In this document: positions 23,546 to 32,350 of the stretch, piece after piece
Layout of the letters: every line of letters begins with the position of its first letter
Numbering within the stretch: position 1 is the first letter of the stretch
Assembly: GCA_937891735.1 (NCBI GenBank)
Contig: CALAGR010000480.1
Span: 1 to 32,906 of the forward strand
Direction of reading: 5' to 3'
DNA from: an uncultured Pseudomonadota bacterium
GTDB lineage: Bacteria > Myxococcota_A > UBA796 > UBA9615
Length of the DNA: 32,906 bases
Notes under the pieces: generated by a model
Told to the model about the DNA's origin: nothing
The model's input: only the letters and a program-made list of their open reading frames with translations
Database searches by the model: none
Position numbers and translations under genes: made by a program

Positions 23546-25660
23546 ATGAGCGGAGCGCTTCGAGCAGCCCTGGTGCTCGCCCTTGCCCTTCTGATCCCCG
23601 GTCTGGCGTCGGCCCAGGCCACCCGGGTGTCCGTCGAGTCCCCGATGTTGCCTCTCGCGCGGCCTGGGGCCTGGACTCCGATCCACGTGGACATCGCCGC
23701 CACCGAGCCCCTCTCTGGCGAGATCCGCGTGGACTTTGGCAGCAGCGCCGTGCCCGCGGCGGTCCGGTCCTTCGAGGTGGGTCGTGGCTCGGCCAAGCGG
23801 GTCTCCGTGCCCGTCGTCATGCCCGCCTGGGTGCGGGAGATCAACGTCACCGTGACCCGTGGACGCGGGCGGATCCTGGCGAAGCAGACCCTGTGGCACA
23901 GCGCCTACGCGTCCTCCGCCGACGCCTTCCACGTCGCGCTCATCGGCGAGGATCCGCTGGGTCTGCCGATGCTTCAGGAGATCGCGGGCGCCCCCATCAT
24001 CGGACACCCCGACTGCACCGAGCCCCGCTCCGTGCGGGTCGAGACGCTGCTCCCGGCCCAGCTCCCGGACACGTGGTTCGGCTGGACCGGCGCGGACCTG
24101 GTCGTGTGGCGTCGGCCCGATCCGGCGCAGCTCACCCCCGAGCAGCAGGCCGCCTTGAAGGGGTGGGTGCTGTCGGGGGGGACGCTGGTCGTGGCTCTGG
24201 GCGACACGTGGAGATCCTGGGACGGCTCCCCCCTGGGCGCGCTGTCTGGCGCGACCCCGTCCAGCGCGCCACCCACCCAGGCCATCCCCGAGACCCTGGC
24301 CTTCTACACCGGTGCGTCCCTGCCGAGCGCTGTCCCGGCGGTGCCCGCGGTGGCGCTGCAGCCGACCACCGCTGTGCCGCGCATGTGGGCCGACGAGCTC
24401 CAGGAGGTGCCGGTGCTGGTGGACCACTGGACCGGCGCAGGGCGGGTGGTCACCATGGGCTGGGATCCTGCGGCGGGCGAGCTCAAGGGCCTGCTGGTGC
24501 GCGAGGACATGTGGAGGGCGCTCCTGGACCTGCCCTCTCCCGGGGCACGGAGCCGGGTCGCTCTCGCCGGTCCGCCGTTCCTGTCCGGCTCGATCACCGA
24601 CTGCGGCCCAGGCCGGCAGGACGACACGACCGCCGCCGATCTCCTCGACTCCAGCGAGTACGGCGAGTACCAGGAGGACGAGTACGGCGGGTTCGGGTCC
24701 AACGCCCAGACCGTGCGCGCCGAGTGGCGACACGGGCTCCAGGCGGGGCTGTCCGCGTTCGAGCGGGCCAACCCGCTGCCCCTGGGCTTCGTCCTCATCT
24801 TCGGCCTCGTGTACCTGCTGCTCATCGGTCCGGTGGACTACCTCGTCCTCAAGAAGCTGCGGCGGCCCATGCTCACCTGGCTCACGTTCCCCGTGATGGC
24901 CATCGGGTTCAGCGTGGGGGCGGCGATCCTCATCAGCTTCCGAAAGGCCGGAGACACCGAGATCCGCTGCGTCGAGGTGGTGGACGTGTTCGCCGACCAG
25001 GCCACGGCCCGGGGCTCGGGCTGGTGCGCCATGTGGAGCTCGCGTCGGCAGTCCGTGCTCATCGAGCCGGGTCGCGGGGCCGGCGTGGTCCTGCCGGGTG
25101 GTTCGGACAACTCGGACGATCCCCTCGGCGCCGGCGCGCAGCACCTGGTGCAGCCCACCCGCGCGTCCCTCGGTTTCCAGGCGGCGCAGTGGGCCGTCAG
25201 CAGCTGGCACGACGGCTGGATCGATGCGCTGCAGGGAGGGCTCGTGGCGCGCGCGGGGGATGGCGAGATCGTCGTGTCCAACCGCACGGGCATCGATCTG
25301 GACGCGGCGTGGATCGTGTACGGCGGCTCTGCCTGGCCCCTGGGCCCCCTGCCCAGCGGGGGCACCGCCTCGATCCAGGACGAGCCGGAGAGCTGGACGA
25401 TGCGGCTCCTGGGCGACCCGAGTCCGGGCGATGCGCTCTGGAACCACGCGGCGTGGTGGAACACCTGGGAGCGCCTGGAGGCTCCCTGGGACGAGCACGT
25501 CGCGCCGCTGTATGTGTCGGCCCGCGCCCACCCCACGCTGATCGGGCTCGCTCGGGGAGGTGTCGCCCCGCCGCTGCCCGCCGACAACCCCTTCGTCACC
25601 TCGGCCCACGCGCTCGTGCGCGCGCCCCTGCTCGACCTGGACCCGGAGGCACTGCCTTGA
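23546..25660 (+). CDS. periplasmic/membrane protein of the ABC operon with amidotransferase-like module
   Basis: This 704-residue protein has a signal peptide (1-23, cleavage A-S-A|Q). A large N-terminal part (24-411) includes a glutamine-amidotransferase/ThuA-like segment (about 180-240: D-L-V-V-W-R-R, L-T-P-E-Q-Q-A-A-L-K-G-W-V, S-G-G-T-L-V-V-A-L-G-D) without a visible catalytic Cys. Two membrane helices (about 412-434 and 445-466) enclose the basic loop K-K-L-R-R, which places the loop in the cytoplasm and both large ends in the periplasm. The rest (467-704) is a beta-rich domain. CGGAGA lies 4 nt before the ATG. It is first in the operon and its stop overlaps the ATPase start (TTGA), so it is probably a periplasmic subunit or substrate-handling partner of the transporter. 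I recognise no named family. Confidence 0.85.
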   Translation: MSGALRAALVLALALLIPGLASAQATRVSVESPMLPLARPGAWTPIHVDIAATEPLSGEIRVDFGSSAVPAAVRSFEVGRGSAKRVSVPVVMPAWVREINVTVTRGRGRILAKQTLWHSAYASSADAFHVALIGEDPLGLPMLQEIAGAPIIGHPDCTEPRSVRVETLLPAQLPDTWFGWTGADLVVWRRPDPAQLTPEQQAALKGWVLSGGTLVVALGDTWRSWDGSPLGALSGATPSSAPPTQAIPETLAFYTGASLPSAVPAVPAVALQPTTAVPRMWADELQEVPVLVDHWTGAGRVVTMGWDPAAGELKGLLVREDMWRALLDLPSPGARSRVALAGPPFLSGSITDCGPGRQDDTTAADLLDSSEYGEYQEDEYGGFGSNAQTVRAEWRHGLQAGLSAFERANPLPLGFVLIFGLVYLLLIGPVDYLVLKKLRRPMLTWLTFPVMAIGFSVGAAILISFRKAGDTEIRCVEVVDVFADQATARGSGWCAMWSSRRQSVLIEPGRGAGVVLPGGSDNSDDPLGAGAQHLVQPTRASLGFQAAQWAVSSWHDGWIDALQGGLVARAGDGEIVVSNRTGIDLDAAWIVYGGSAWPLGPLPSGGTASIQDEPESWTMRLLGDPSPGDALWNHAAWWNTWERLEAPWDEHVAPLYVSARAHPTLIGLARGGVAPPLPADNPFVTSAHALVRAPLLDLDPEALP
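25645..25659 (+). promoter_or_regulatory. Shine-Dalgarno sequence that fixes a TTG start
   Basis: GGAGG at 25645-25649 lies 7 nt before TTG 25657, which overlaps the stop of the upstream gene (TTGA). There is no ATG or GTG nearby that keeps the N-terminal strand of the ATPase, so the rare TTG start is well supported. Confidence 0.85.
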
Positions 25661-26583
25661 TCCGCACCGCGAACCTCAACAAGAAGTACGGAGACTTCAT
25701 GGCGTTGCAGGGGGTCTCCCTCAACGTGCGCGAAGGCGACATCTACGGGTTCATCGGGCCCAACGGCGCCGGCAAGACCACCACCATCAAGATCCTGACC
25801 ACGCTGCTGGAGCCCACGGGGGGCGACGCCACGGTCTGCGGCCTGTCGGTGTGGGACAACAAGGAGCAGATCCGGGGCCTCATCGGCTACATGCCCGACG
25901 CCTTCGGCGTGTACCCGGACATGACGGTCACCGAGTACCTGCACTTCTTCGCGGCGGCGTACGGGATCCCCCGCAAGGAGCGCGGCGGCCTCGTGGACGG
26001 CCTGCTGGAGCTGACGGACCTGACCTACAAGGAAGACGCGCTCGTGGACTCGCTGAGCAAGGGCATGCAGCAGCGGTTGGGCCTCGCTCGCGCCCTGGTG
26101 CACGACCCCCGCGTCCTCATCCTGGACGAGCCCGCGGCGGGCCTCGATCCCCGCGCCCGGGTGGAGCTGCGGGAGATCCTCCGGGAGCTGCAGGCGATGG
26201 GAAAGACCATCCTGCTCAGCTCCCACATCCTCAGCGAGCTGCAGGACATCTGCAACCGCATCGGGATCGTCGAGCGGGGCCGGCTCGTGGCGGAGGGCAG
26301 CGTGGACGAGATCCTCGATCAGCTGGGGGGAGCGGGCCGGTACTCCCTGCGCACCACCGACGACGAGCGCGCCCAGGCCCTGCTGCAGGCCCACGAGCTG
26401 GTCGCCAGCGTCGCCGTGGACGAACAGGCCGCCCTGTCCTTCGAGTTCGTGGACGCCGCGAGCGACGTGGCCCTCATCACCCAGGCCCTGGCCAGCGAGG
26501 GCATCGGCCTGCGCCACCTCGCCAAGGCCCGCGTGTCCCTCGAGGACGCGTTCATGAAGCTGACGAAGGGGCTCGTGCAGTAG
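25657..26583 (+). CDS. ABC transporter ATP-binding protein (ABC-2 type exporter)
   Basis: This 308-residue protein has every ABC motif: Walker A G-P-N-G-A-G-K-T (34-41), signature L-S-K-G-M-Q-Q-R (133-140), Walker B V-L-I-L-D-E-P (153-159) with the D-loop A-G-L-D, and the switch His in S-S-H (H190). The C-terminal 80 residues form the extra domain seen in CcmA/NatA-type exporter ATPases. It is the only ATPase in the operon and is followed by three permease genes, so it should energise all of them, either as alternative pairs or as one larger complex. TTG start with a strong Shine-Dalgarno; the next gene begins in its stop codon (TAGTG). Confidence 0.97.
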   Translation: MIRTANLNKKYGDFMALQGVSLNVREGDIYGFIGPNGAGKTTTIKILTTLLEPTGGDATVCGLSVWDNKEQIRGLIGYMPDAFGVYPDMTVTEYLHFFAAAYGIPRKERGGLVDGLLELTDLTYKEDALVDSLSKGMQQRLGLARALVHDPRVLILDEPAAGLDPRARVELREILRELQAMGKTILLSSHILSELQDICNRIGIVERGRLVAEGSVDEILDQLGGAGRYSLRTTDDERAQALLQAHELVASVAVDEQAALSFEFVDAASDVALITQALASEGIGLRHLAKARVSLEDAFMKLTKGLVQ

Positions 26584-28604
26584 TGACCAGCGCCTGGGCC
26601 GTCGTGGAGCGCGAGGTGCAGCGAGGGGGCCGCCGCTGGCAGACCTTCGCCTGGCGCGTGGCGTTCGCCGGCGTGCTCTTCGCGGCCATCGCGGCCTTCT
26701 ACGAGGACAACCTGACCTGGCGGGACTGGACCGACCCGGAGGAACTCGCCTGGATCGGACGGCGGCTCTTCCGGTTCTACACCTATGCCCAGTGGTGGAT
26801 GCTGGGCCTCATCACGCCGATCCTCGTGTCCCAGGGGATCATCGAGGAGCGCAACGCCAAGACCATGGAGCTGCTGACCATCAGCCGGCTCCGCCCGCGC
26901 CAGGTGCTGCTGGGCAAGGTGCTGTCGTCGCTGGCCAGCGTGTACGTGCTGATGCTCGCGGGCCTGCCGGTGGTGGCGCTGTGCATGAGCTTCGGCGGCG
27001 TGGGGCCCGACGAGCTGGCCAACAGCTTCCTGCACACCGCGGTGGGGGTGTTCGTGCTCGGCTCCCTGTCCGCCTACTTCGGGCTGTTCGCCCGAGGCCC
27101 CATCGCGCCCCTGTTGCTGACCTGGAACGGCGCCTTCTGGGCGTGGACCCTGTGCGCCCTGCCCATGGGCGCGGCCGTCGGCAAGGACGAAGGAATCGGC
27201 CTGACCTCGGTCGGCTACGCGTTCTTCGAAGCGGACCTGGGCTGGTGGACGCTGGTGCCCGCGGCCGTCTGGATCGGCGTGTCGTTCGTGCTGCTGCGCC
27301 TCGCTGAGCAAGTCTTTCGCACCCAGGTGGCCACCAACGACGGCGAGGACGCCGAGGCAGCGCTCCTGTCCGTGGACATCTGGGGGGTCGAGCGGGTCAA
27401 GACCGCGGTCGCCGCCACCGTGCTGCTGCTCGTGATCACCTCGCCCGTGCTCGCCCTCGTGCACCTCGCCCCGAGGAGCTGGTTCTGGATCGTGATGCCG
27501 ATCGGCTACAGCCTGTCCTTCGTGTGGAACGTGGCGGCCATCCTGGCGGCGATGGCGGGCTACTGCCTGGCGGTGCGGGGGGCGGTGCAGTGGCTGGCCC
27601 TGCGGAGCCGGCGGACCAGCTGGACCGATGTGCCCGAGGACGTGGAGCAGGACCACGCAGCGCTGCTCGAGACCCTCACCACGACCGTGCCCGTGCTCAA
27701 CGCGGTCACCCCGCCCGCGGATGCGCCCCGCGCCCGGCGGAGCCTGTCCGGCAAGCGGTTGGGGGCCAGTCCGAGGACCCGGCGCAAGCGCGTGCCGTGG
27801 CTCCGGGAGGTGTGGAGCAACCCCGTCGCGTGGCGCGAGACCGTCACCCGCGCCCACGGCTTCGTGACCACCATCGTCGGCAAGGCCTACATCCTGGCGC
27901 TCCTGGGGGGGCTGGCGATCTGGAGCGTCGACGACCTGCGGGCCGAGTTCGACTCCGAGGCGCTGATGGCGCTGACCGCTGGCGGATTCCTGCTCTGTTG
28001 CCTGCTCACGCTGATGACGGCTACCTCCTCGATGGTCGGGGAGCAGCGTCGCGGCACGCTGGCCCTGCTGTGCGCGACCCCCATGTCCGGGGCGCGGATC
28101 CTGCGGGGCAAGCTCCTGGGCGTGCTCGCGTTCGTGGGCCCCCCGTTCGCCGTCAGCTCGATCCTGCTGCTGCTGGCCACACCCTGGTTCGGCAGGGCTG
28201 CCCGGCGCAGCTGGTGGAGCGACTACAGCGACCTGCCCTCCACCGACGTGCTCGTCCTGCGCTGGATGGGCGTCACGTTCATCGCCGGGGCGGCGGTGCT
28301 GGTCATCGCGGCGGGCTGCATGTGGGTGGCGGTGCGGGCGCGCACGGCGAGCAAGGCGTGGATGGTCAACCTGCTCTGGGTCGCGGTGATCGCGGTGGCG
28401 CCGCTCCTGGTGCTGATCCTCGGGGAGGGCAACGACCTCGCCGAAGCGGTGGTGGCCTGGATCAACCCGGTCCTGGACGAGGCGTTCTGGAACCAGGACC
28501 TGATCCCCAACCGGGCGTTGGTGTCCGCGCTGGCCTGGGGGGGCATCGCCGTGGCCGTGCTCACCCACACCGCGACCACCCTGCGTCGCGTGGCGGCCCG
28601 ATGA
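26583..28604 (+). CDS. ABC-2 type permease, internally duplicated (permease 1)
   Basis: This 673-residue polytopic protein is built of two homologous halves of about six helices each. Each half carries the ABC-2 amphipathic element after an early helix: I-I-E-E-R-N-A-K-T-M-E-L-L (about 84-100) and M-V-G-E-Q-R-R-G-T-L-A-L-L (about 483-498), each followed by a G-K-L or G-K-V motif. Between the halves is a basic cytoplasmic linker and the motif W-S-N-P-V-A-W-R-E-T-V-T-R-A-H-G starting at W411. Most ABC-2 permeases have one such half and dimerise; here a monomer could supply both. It starts at a GTG sharing one base with the ATPase stop and ends in an ATGA overlap with permease 2. Confidence 0.93.
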   Translation: MTSAWAVVEREVQRGGRRWQTFAWRVAFAGVLFAAIAAFYEDNLTWRDWTDPEELAWIGRRLFRFYTYAQWWMLGLITPILVSQGIIEERNAKTMELLTISRLRPRQVLLGKVLSSLASVYVLMLAGLPVVALCMSFGGVGPDELANSFLHTAVGVFVLGSLSAYFGLFARGPIAPLLLTWNGAFWAWTLCALPMGAAVGKDEGIGLTSVGYAFFEADLGWWTLVPAAVWIGVSFVLLRLAEQVFRTQVATNDGEDAEAALLSVDIWGVERVKTAVAATVLLLVITSPVLALVHLAPRSWFWIVMPIGYSLSFVWNVAAILAAMAGYCLAVRGAVQWLALRSRRTSWTDVPEDVEQDHAALLETLTTTVPVLNAVTPPADAPRARRSLSGKRLGASPRTRRKRVPWLREVWSNPVAWRETVTRAHGFVTTIVGKAYILALLGGLAIWSVDDLRAEFDSEALMALTAGGFLLCCLLTLMTATSSMVGEQRRGTLALLCATPMSGARILRGKLLGVLAFVGPPFAVSSILLLLATPWFGRAARRSWWSDYSDLPSTDVLVLRWMGVTFIAGAAVLVIAAGCMWVAVRARTASKAWMVNLLWVAVIAVAPLLVLILGEGNDLAEAVVAWINPVLDEAFWNQDLIPNRALVSALAWGGIAVAVLTHTATTLRRVAAR

Positions 28605-30565
28605 AGCCGTCGCACATGGCGGTGGCGGAGCGGGAGCTGCTCCGGCTGGGTCGGCGGTGGCAGACCATGGCCGCCCGCACGGCGTTCGGGTTCCTGCTCT
28701 TCCTCCTGGTGGCCGGGGTGTACGCCGCGCAGATGGCATCGAAGGACACGTTCGACGTCACCTCCCTGCAGGAGGTCGGCAGGGCCCTGTTCATGGTCTG
28801 GGCCTGGACGCAGTTCCTGGTGGTCCTGGCGATGACGCCCCTGCTGGTGGGCCAGGCGATCATCGACGAGAAGGACGAACAGACCCTGGAGCTGCTGGCC
28901 ATCACCCGCTTGAACCCCACCCAGATCCTGTGGGGCAAGCTGGTCAGCCGGCTGATCGGCGTGGAGGCGATCATGCTCGCGGGGCTGCCCGTGCTCGCCC
29001 TCGTGCTGGGTTTTGGCGGCGTCTCCCCCCTGGAGATGTTCGGAGCCTTCGCCCAGGCCAACGTGGCGATGCTGGTGTGCGGCGCGGTGGCCACGTTCTG
29101 CGGGCTGTACGCCCGGAGCCCGGTGATCGTCGCCCTGCAGACCTGGGGGTGGCTCTTCGTGGGCTGGATCGTGGTGGGGACCGTGACCGCAGGGATCTTC
29201 GCGGGAGCGAGCATGGGGTGGCTCAGCATCAACCCCCTGGCCGCCATGGTGGCCCTGGTCGCGGGCCAGCAGATGGGCTTCCTCCGGCTCGTCGCGCCCA
29301 TGCTGGTCTGGACGGTGGTGGCGTTCGCCGTGATGAAGGTGGCCGCGGTCTGCTTCACCACCCTCGCCCTGGGCAACGCCGACCCCGACTCCGCCGACGC
29401 CGACCTGTCCGCGGGCTTTTGGAGCCTGGACAAGCTCGTCAAGCGCATGTGGCCCCTCGGCGGCCTGTGCTTCCTGCTGACGCCGCTGGTCTTCGCCCGT
29501 GGGCTGCTGGCGATGATCATCCCCGTCCTGCCGGATATCTTCGCGTACGCCTGGCTCGCCGCGACCTACTCCGTGGGCGGCGTGGGCTACCTGCTGCTCC
29601 TGCGGCGGCAGACGCTCAAGCAGAACCGGAAGAAGAAGGAGAAGGCCGGCGGCCGGCAGGTGGGTTGGAAGGAGCTCGCTGACCACTACGACCACCTGCC
29701 CGCGGACGAATCGGGTGCGTGGCAGGCGGTGCAAGGGGCGGGCGAGCAGCGCGAACACCACGTCGCCGCCGCCCTCGCCGGGACGCGCCGCCGCCGGAGC
29801 CGCCTGTCGCCGTTCAACCGGCGGGTCTGGGACGATCCCGTGGCCTGGCGCGAGTCCGTGACCAACGCCCACGGGCAGCTGCGGCGCTCGCTCGCCGCCT
29901 TCTACATCCTGACGGCGGTCGTCTTCGTCCTGCTCCTGCTGACCGGGGTGTTCGGAGACGACGAGGTGGCGCTGGCCTTCGGCGGCGCCATGCTCACCTT
30001 CGCGCCCCCGCTGGTGCTCCTGCTGGCCACGTCCTCCATCGTCGGCGAGCGCCGGGCCGGATCCCTGGAGCTGCTGTGCGCGACGCCGCTGGGGGCCGGC
30101 AAGATCCTGCGGGGCAAGCTCCTGGCCGTGGGTTACTACATGGGGCCGGCGCTGGCCCTGGGCGCGTTGCTGGTGCTCGCGGGCTCGACCGAGCTCGTGA
30201 TCCGCGAGGGGCCCCTGCTGCTGCTGGGCGGGCTGGCGTGGTACTTCGCGGTGCTCCTGGCCGCGGCCATCGGTGCGATGTGGCGGGCGCTGGCGGTCAA
30301 GCAGCCGGCCCAGGCCTGGGTCGTCAACATCATCACCCCCGTCCTGCTCTTGTGGCTGGTGAGCGCGGTGTCGATGTTCGTGGACCAGGAGGCCGAGGCG
30401 CTGGCGTGGGCGTGGGGTGTGGTGGTGCCGTTCGCGCTGGACGCGGTCTCCGACAGGCACATCGGCATCTACACCCTGGTGTCCACGGGATTCTGGCTGC
30501 TGGTCTCGGCGGTCGTGTTCCAACGGGCCGCGCTGCTGATGCGCCGCCACGCCGCGGCCATGTAG
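28601..30565 (+). CDS. ABC-2 type permease, internally duplicated (permease 2)
   Basis: This 654-residue protein is clearly paralogous to permease 1. The first-half element is I-I-D-E-K-D-E-Q-T-L-E-L-L (about 87-99), the second I-V-G-E-R-R-A-G-S-L-E-L-L (about 480-492), and between them R-V-W-D-D-P-V-A-W-R-E-S-V-T-N-A-H-G with W410 at almost the same position as in permease 1. A Lys/Arg-rich cytoplasmic segment (around 345-360) precedes the linker. ATG 28601 overlaps the upstream stop by 4 nt. It probably forms a heteromer with permease 1 and/or 3. The substrate cannot be read from the sequence. Confidence 0.93.
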   Translation: MKPSHMAVAERELLRLGRRWQTMAARTAFGFLLFLLVAGVYAAQMASKDTFDVTSLQEVGRALFMVWAWTQFLVVLAMTPLLVGQAIIDEKDEQTLELLAITRLNPTQILWGKLVSRLIGVEAIMLAGLPVLALVLGFGGVSPLEMFGAFAQANVAMLVCGAVATFCGLYARSPVIVALQTWGWLFVGWIVVGTVTAGIFAGASMGWLSINPLAAMVALVAGQQMGFLRLVAPMLVWTVVAFAVMKVAAVCFTTLALGNADPDSADADLSAGFWSLDKLVKRMWPLGGLCFLLTPLVFARGLLAMIIPVLPDIFAYAWLAATYSVGGVGYLLLLRRQTLKQNRKKKEKAGGRQVGWKELADHYDHLPADESGAWQAVQGAGEQREHHVAAALAGTRRRRSRLSPFNRRVWDDPVAWRESVTNAHGQLRRSLAAFYILTAVVFVLLLLTGVFGDDEVALAFGGAMLTFAPPLVLLLATSSIVGERRAGSLELLCATPLGAGKILRGKLLAVGYYMGPALALGALLVLAGSTELVIREGPLLLLGGLAWYFAVLLAAAIGAMWRALAVKQPAQAWVVNIITPVLLLWLVSAVSMFVDQEAEALAWAWGVVVPFALDAVSDRHIGIYTLVSTGFWLLVSAVVFQRAALLMRRHAAAM

Positions 30566-30568
30566 CGC

Positions 30569-32338
30569 GTGGCTCGGCCCTCGCCCTCGGCCCTGTTCCT
30601 CGTCCGCGAGCTCACCCGGGCGGCCCGTCGGCGGGGCACCTGGCTCGCGCGCATGGCGGTCACCGCGGGGCTCCTGGGGCTGCTGGCCTTCTGGTTCGCC
30701 CAGGTCAGCTTCCGCGGTCAGGTGTCGCCGGAGGGGCAGCAGATCCTCGGGCAGGGCATCGCTGCCTGGTCCGGGACCCTGGCCTGGCTCTTCCTCGCCC
30801 TGGCCCTGCCGCTGTCCATCGCCTCCGCCGTACAGGAGGAGTCCGAGCGGGGGCGCGGCGATCTGCTGACCCTGGCCGGGGTGCCGCCCTCCGCCGTGCG
30901 GATCGGCGCCGCGTCCGCGCGGTCCATGACCTCCGTGCTGGTGTTGCTGGCGCTGCTGCCGGCGGTGGCGCTCGCGGCCAGCTTCGGCGGGGTGGATCCG
31001 TTCAACGACGGCCTCACCATCGGGCTGCTCCTGGTCTGCTTGACCGTCGAGGTGGCGCTGCTGTCCGCGTGGCTGGCGAGCGAGGCGAAGGGGCCGATGC
31101 CCGTGGCGGTCCTGGTCTGGCTCTGGCTCTGGGGCGTGTCCGTGGCGGCGCCGCTCCTGCTGGACGGGACCAGGCTTCCCTCCAACGTATGCGCCCTGCT
31201 CAACGGGCCCGCCTGGGTGCTGACCCTGTACAGCGCACACTGGGCAAACCTGGGGCCGGGGGCGGGGTGGGGGCTCCCGATCCTGGTCGTGCACGGCCCG
31301 ATCATCGGGGTGATCGCCCTCGGCCTGCGCCACGGGCCGCTGCGCATGCTGTTCCCAGCGCTGCTGTACGGCCTGATCTGGGCGATCTACTTCGTTCCCG
31401 TGGGCGCACCGGCGATCTGGGCGCTGGGCGCGTGGGCGGCCGCGGGGTCGGCCCTGTTCTTCGCGCCGTCGGTCCTGATCCTGCGCTGGTGGTCGAGCCG
31501 GGGAGCGGCCAAGGCGAGCGCGCGGATCGCGCCGGGGGCCGCGCACCGCTGGACGGACCACATCTGGGACGATCCGGTGGCCTGGAGGGAGACGGCCACC
31601 AACGCCTACGGCGTGGTGAACCGGATCATCGGCCGGGCGTACATCGGCGCCGGCGTCATCGCGCTGTTGACGCTGGTCCTCGCCCTCGCGAGGGGCTCGG
31701 ACCTGAGCCGCATCTACTACGCCATGGGTGTCCTGGGCCTGGGCACGGCGGTGGTGGTGACGATGCTCGCGTCCACCGCGTCGATCCTGGAGGAGCGGCG
31801 CTCGGACGCGTTGGAGCTGCTGCTGCTCAGCGGAATGGGACCGGCGGGGGTGCTGCGGGGCAAGCTGCGGGCGGCGCTGGTCCTGGCGGGACCCGGGGCC
31901 TGCCTGGCGATCCTGGGCCTTCCCGCCTATCTGGGTGGGGCGGGCCAGCGCGCCCTGAGGAACTGGGACGGCATCGACCTGCTCTGGCTCCCGGTGACCT
32001 ACCTGCTGTGGGTGCCGGCCCTGCTCATCGGACTTGGTGGCCTCATGCGGGCCCTGAGCCTGGGCGCCCGCACGGTGACCGCGGCGTGGATGCGGGTGGC
32101 TGGGGTGACCACGGTGACGGTGCTGCTGCCCTGGCTGATCCAGCAAGGGCGCCGGCGCTCGTACTCGCGGGAGGTGCGGCGATTCTTCGACCTGGGCGAG
32201 CTGCTCCTGCCGTTCCGGGCGGACGCGCCGATGCTGGCGCGCTGCGTGTCCGCGGGGCTGTGGTTCGCCGTGGCGGTGATCACGATCCGGATCGTCAGGC
32301 GCCGGCTGGACCGGGGGGACTGGCCGCGCGGCGCGTGA
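30569..32338 (+). CDS. ABC-2 type permease, internally duplicated (permease 3)
   Basis: This 589-residue polytopic protein is the third and shortest paralogue. Its first-half element is degenerate (V-Q-E-E-S-E-R-G-R-G-D-L-L, about 88-100), its second is typical (I-L-E-E-R-R-S-D-A-L-E-L-L, about 406-418), and the shared linker motif I-W-D-D-P-V-A-W-R-E-T-A-T-N-A-Y-G begins near residue 332. The GTG start lies 3 nt after the permease 2 stop. The shorter central loop accounts for most of the length difference. As the most divergent copy it may have a structural rather than transport role. It is the last gene of the operon; a minus-strand gene ends 12 nt downstream. Confidence 0.9.
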   Translation: MARPSPSALFLVRELTRAARRRGTWLARMAVTAGLLGLLAFWFAQVSFRGQVSPEGQQILGQGIAAWSGTLAWLFLALALPLSIASAVQEESERGRGDLLTLAGVPPSAVRIGAASARSMTSVLVLLALLPAVALAASFGGVDPFNDGLTIGLLLVCLTVEVALLSAWLASEAKGPMPVAVLVWLWLWGVSVAAPLLLDGTRLPSNVCALLNGPAWVLTLYSAHWANLGPGAGWGLPILVVHGPIIGVIALGLRHGPLRMLFPALLYGLIWAIYFVPVGAPAIWALGAWAAAGSALFFAPSVLILRWWSSRGAAKASARIAPGAAHRWTDHIWDDPVAWRETATNAYGVVNRIIGRAYIGAGVIALLTLVLALARGSDLSRIYYAMGVLGLGTAVVVTMLASTASILEERRSDALELLLLSGMGPAGVLRGKLRAALVLAGPGACLAILGLPAYLGGAGQRALRNWDGIDLLWLPVTYLLWVPALLIGLGGLMRALSLGARTVTAAWMRVAGVTTVTVLLPWLIQQGRRRSYSREVRRFFDLGELLLPFRADAPMLARCVSAGLWFAVAVITIRIVRRRLDRGDWPRGA

Positions 32339-32350
32339 GGAGGGGGAGGA

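Noticed and set aside
23344-25656. Frame open upstream of the ABC ATPase, giving an apparent 1079-codon protein
   Set aside because: The upstream part is an out-of-frame reading of the membrane protein gene; the TTG with a Shine-Dalgarno at 25645 marks the true ATPase start.
28223-32146. Minus-strand open frame of about 1300 codons opposite permeases 1-3
   Set aside because: Gln/His/Arg-rich with no recognisable fold; it is the complement of Leu/Ala/Val codons of the membrane helices.
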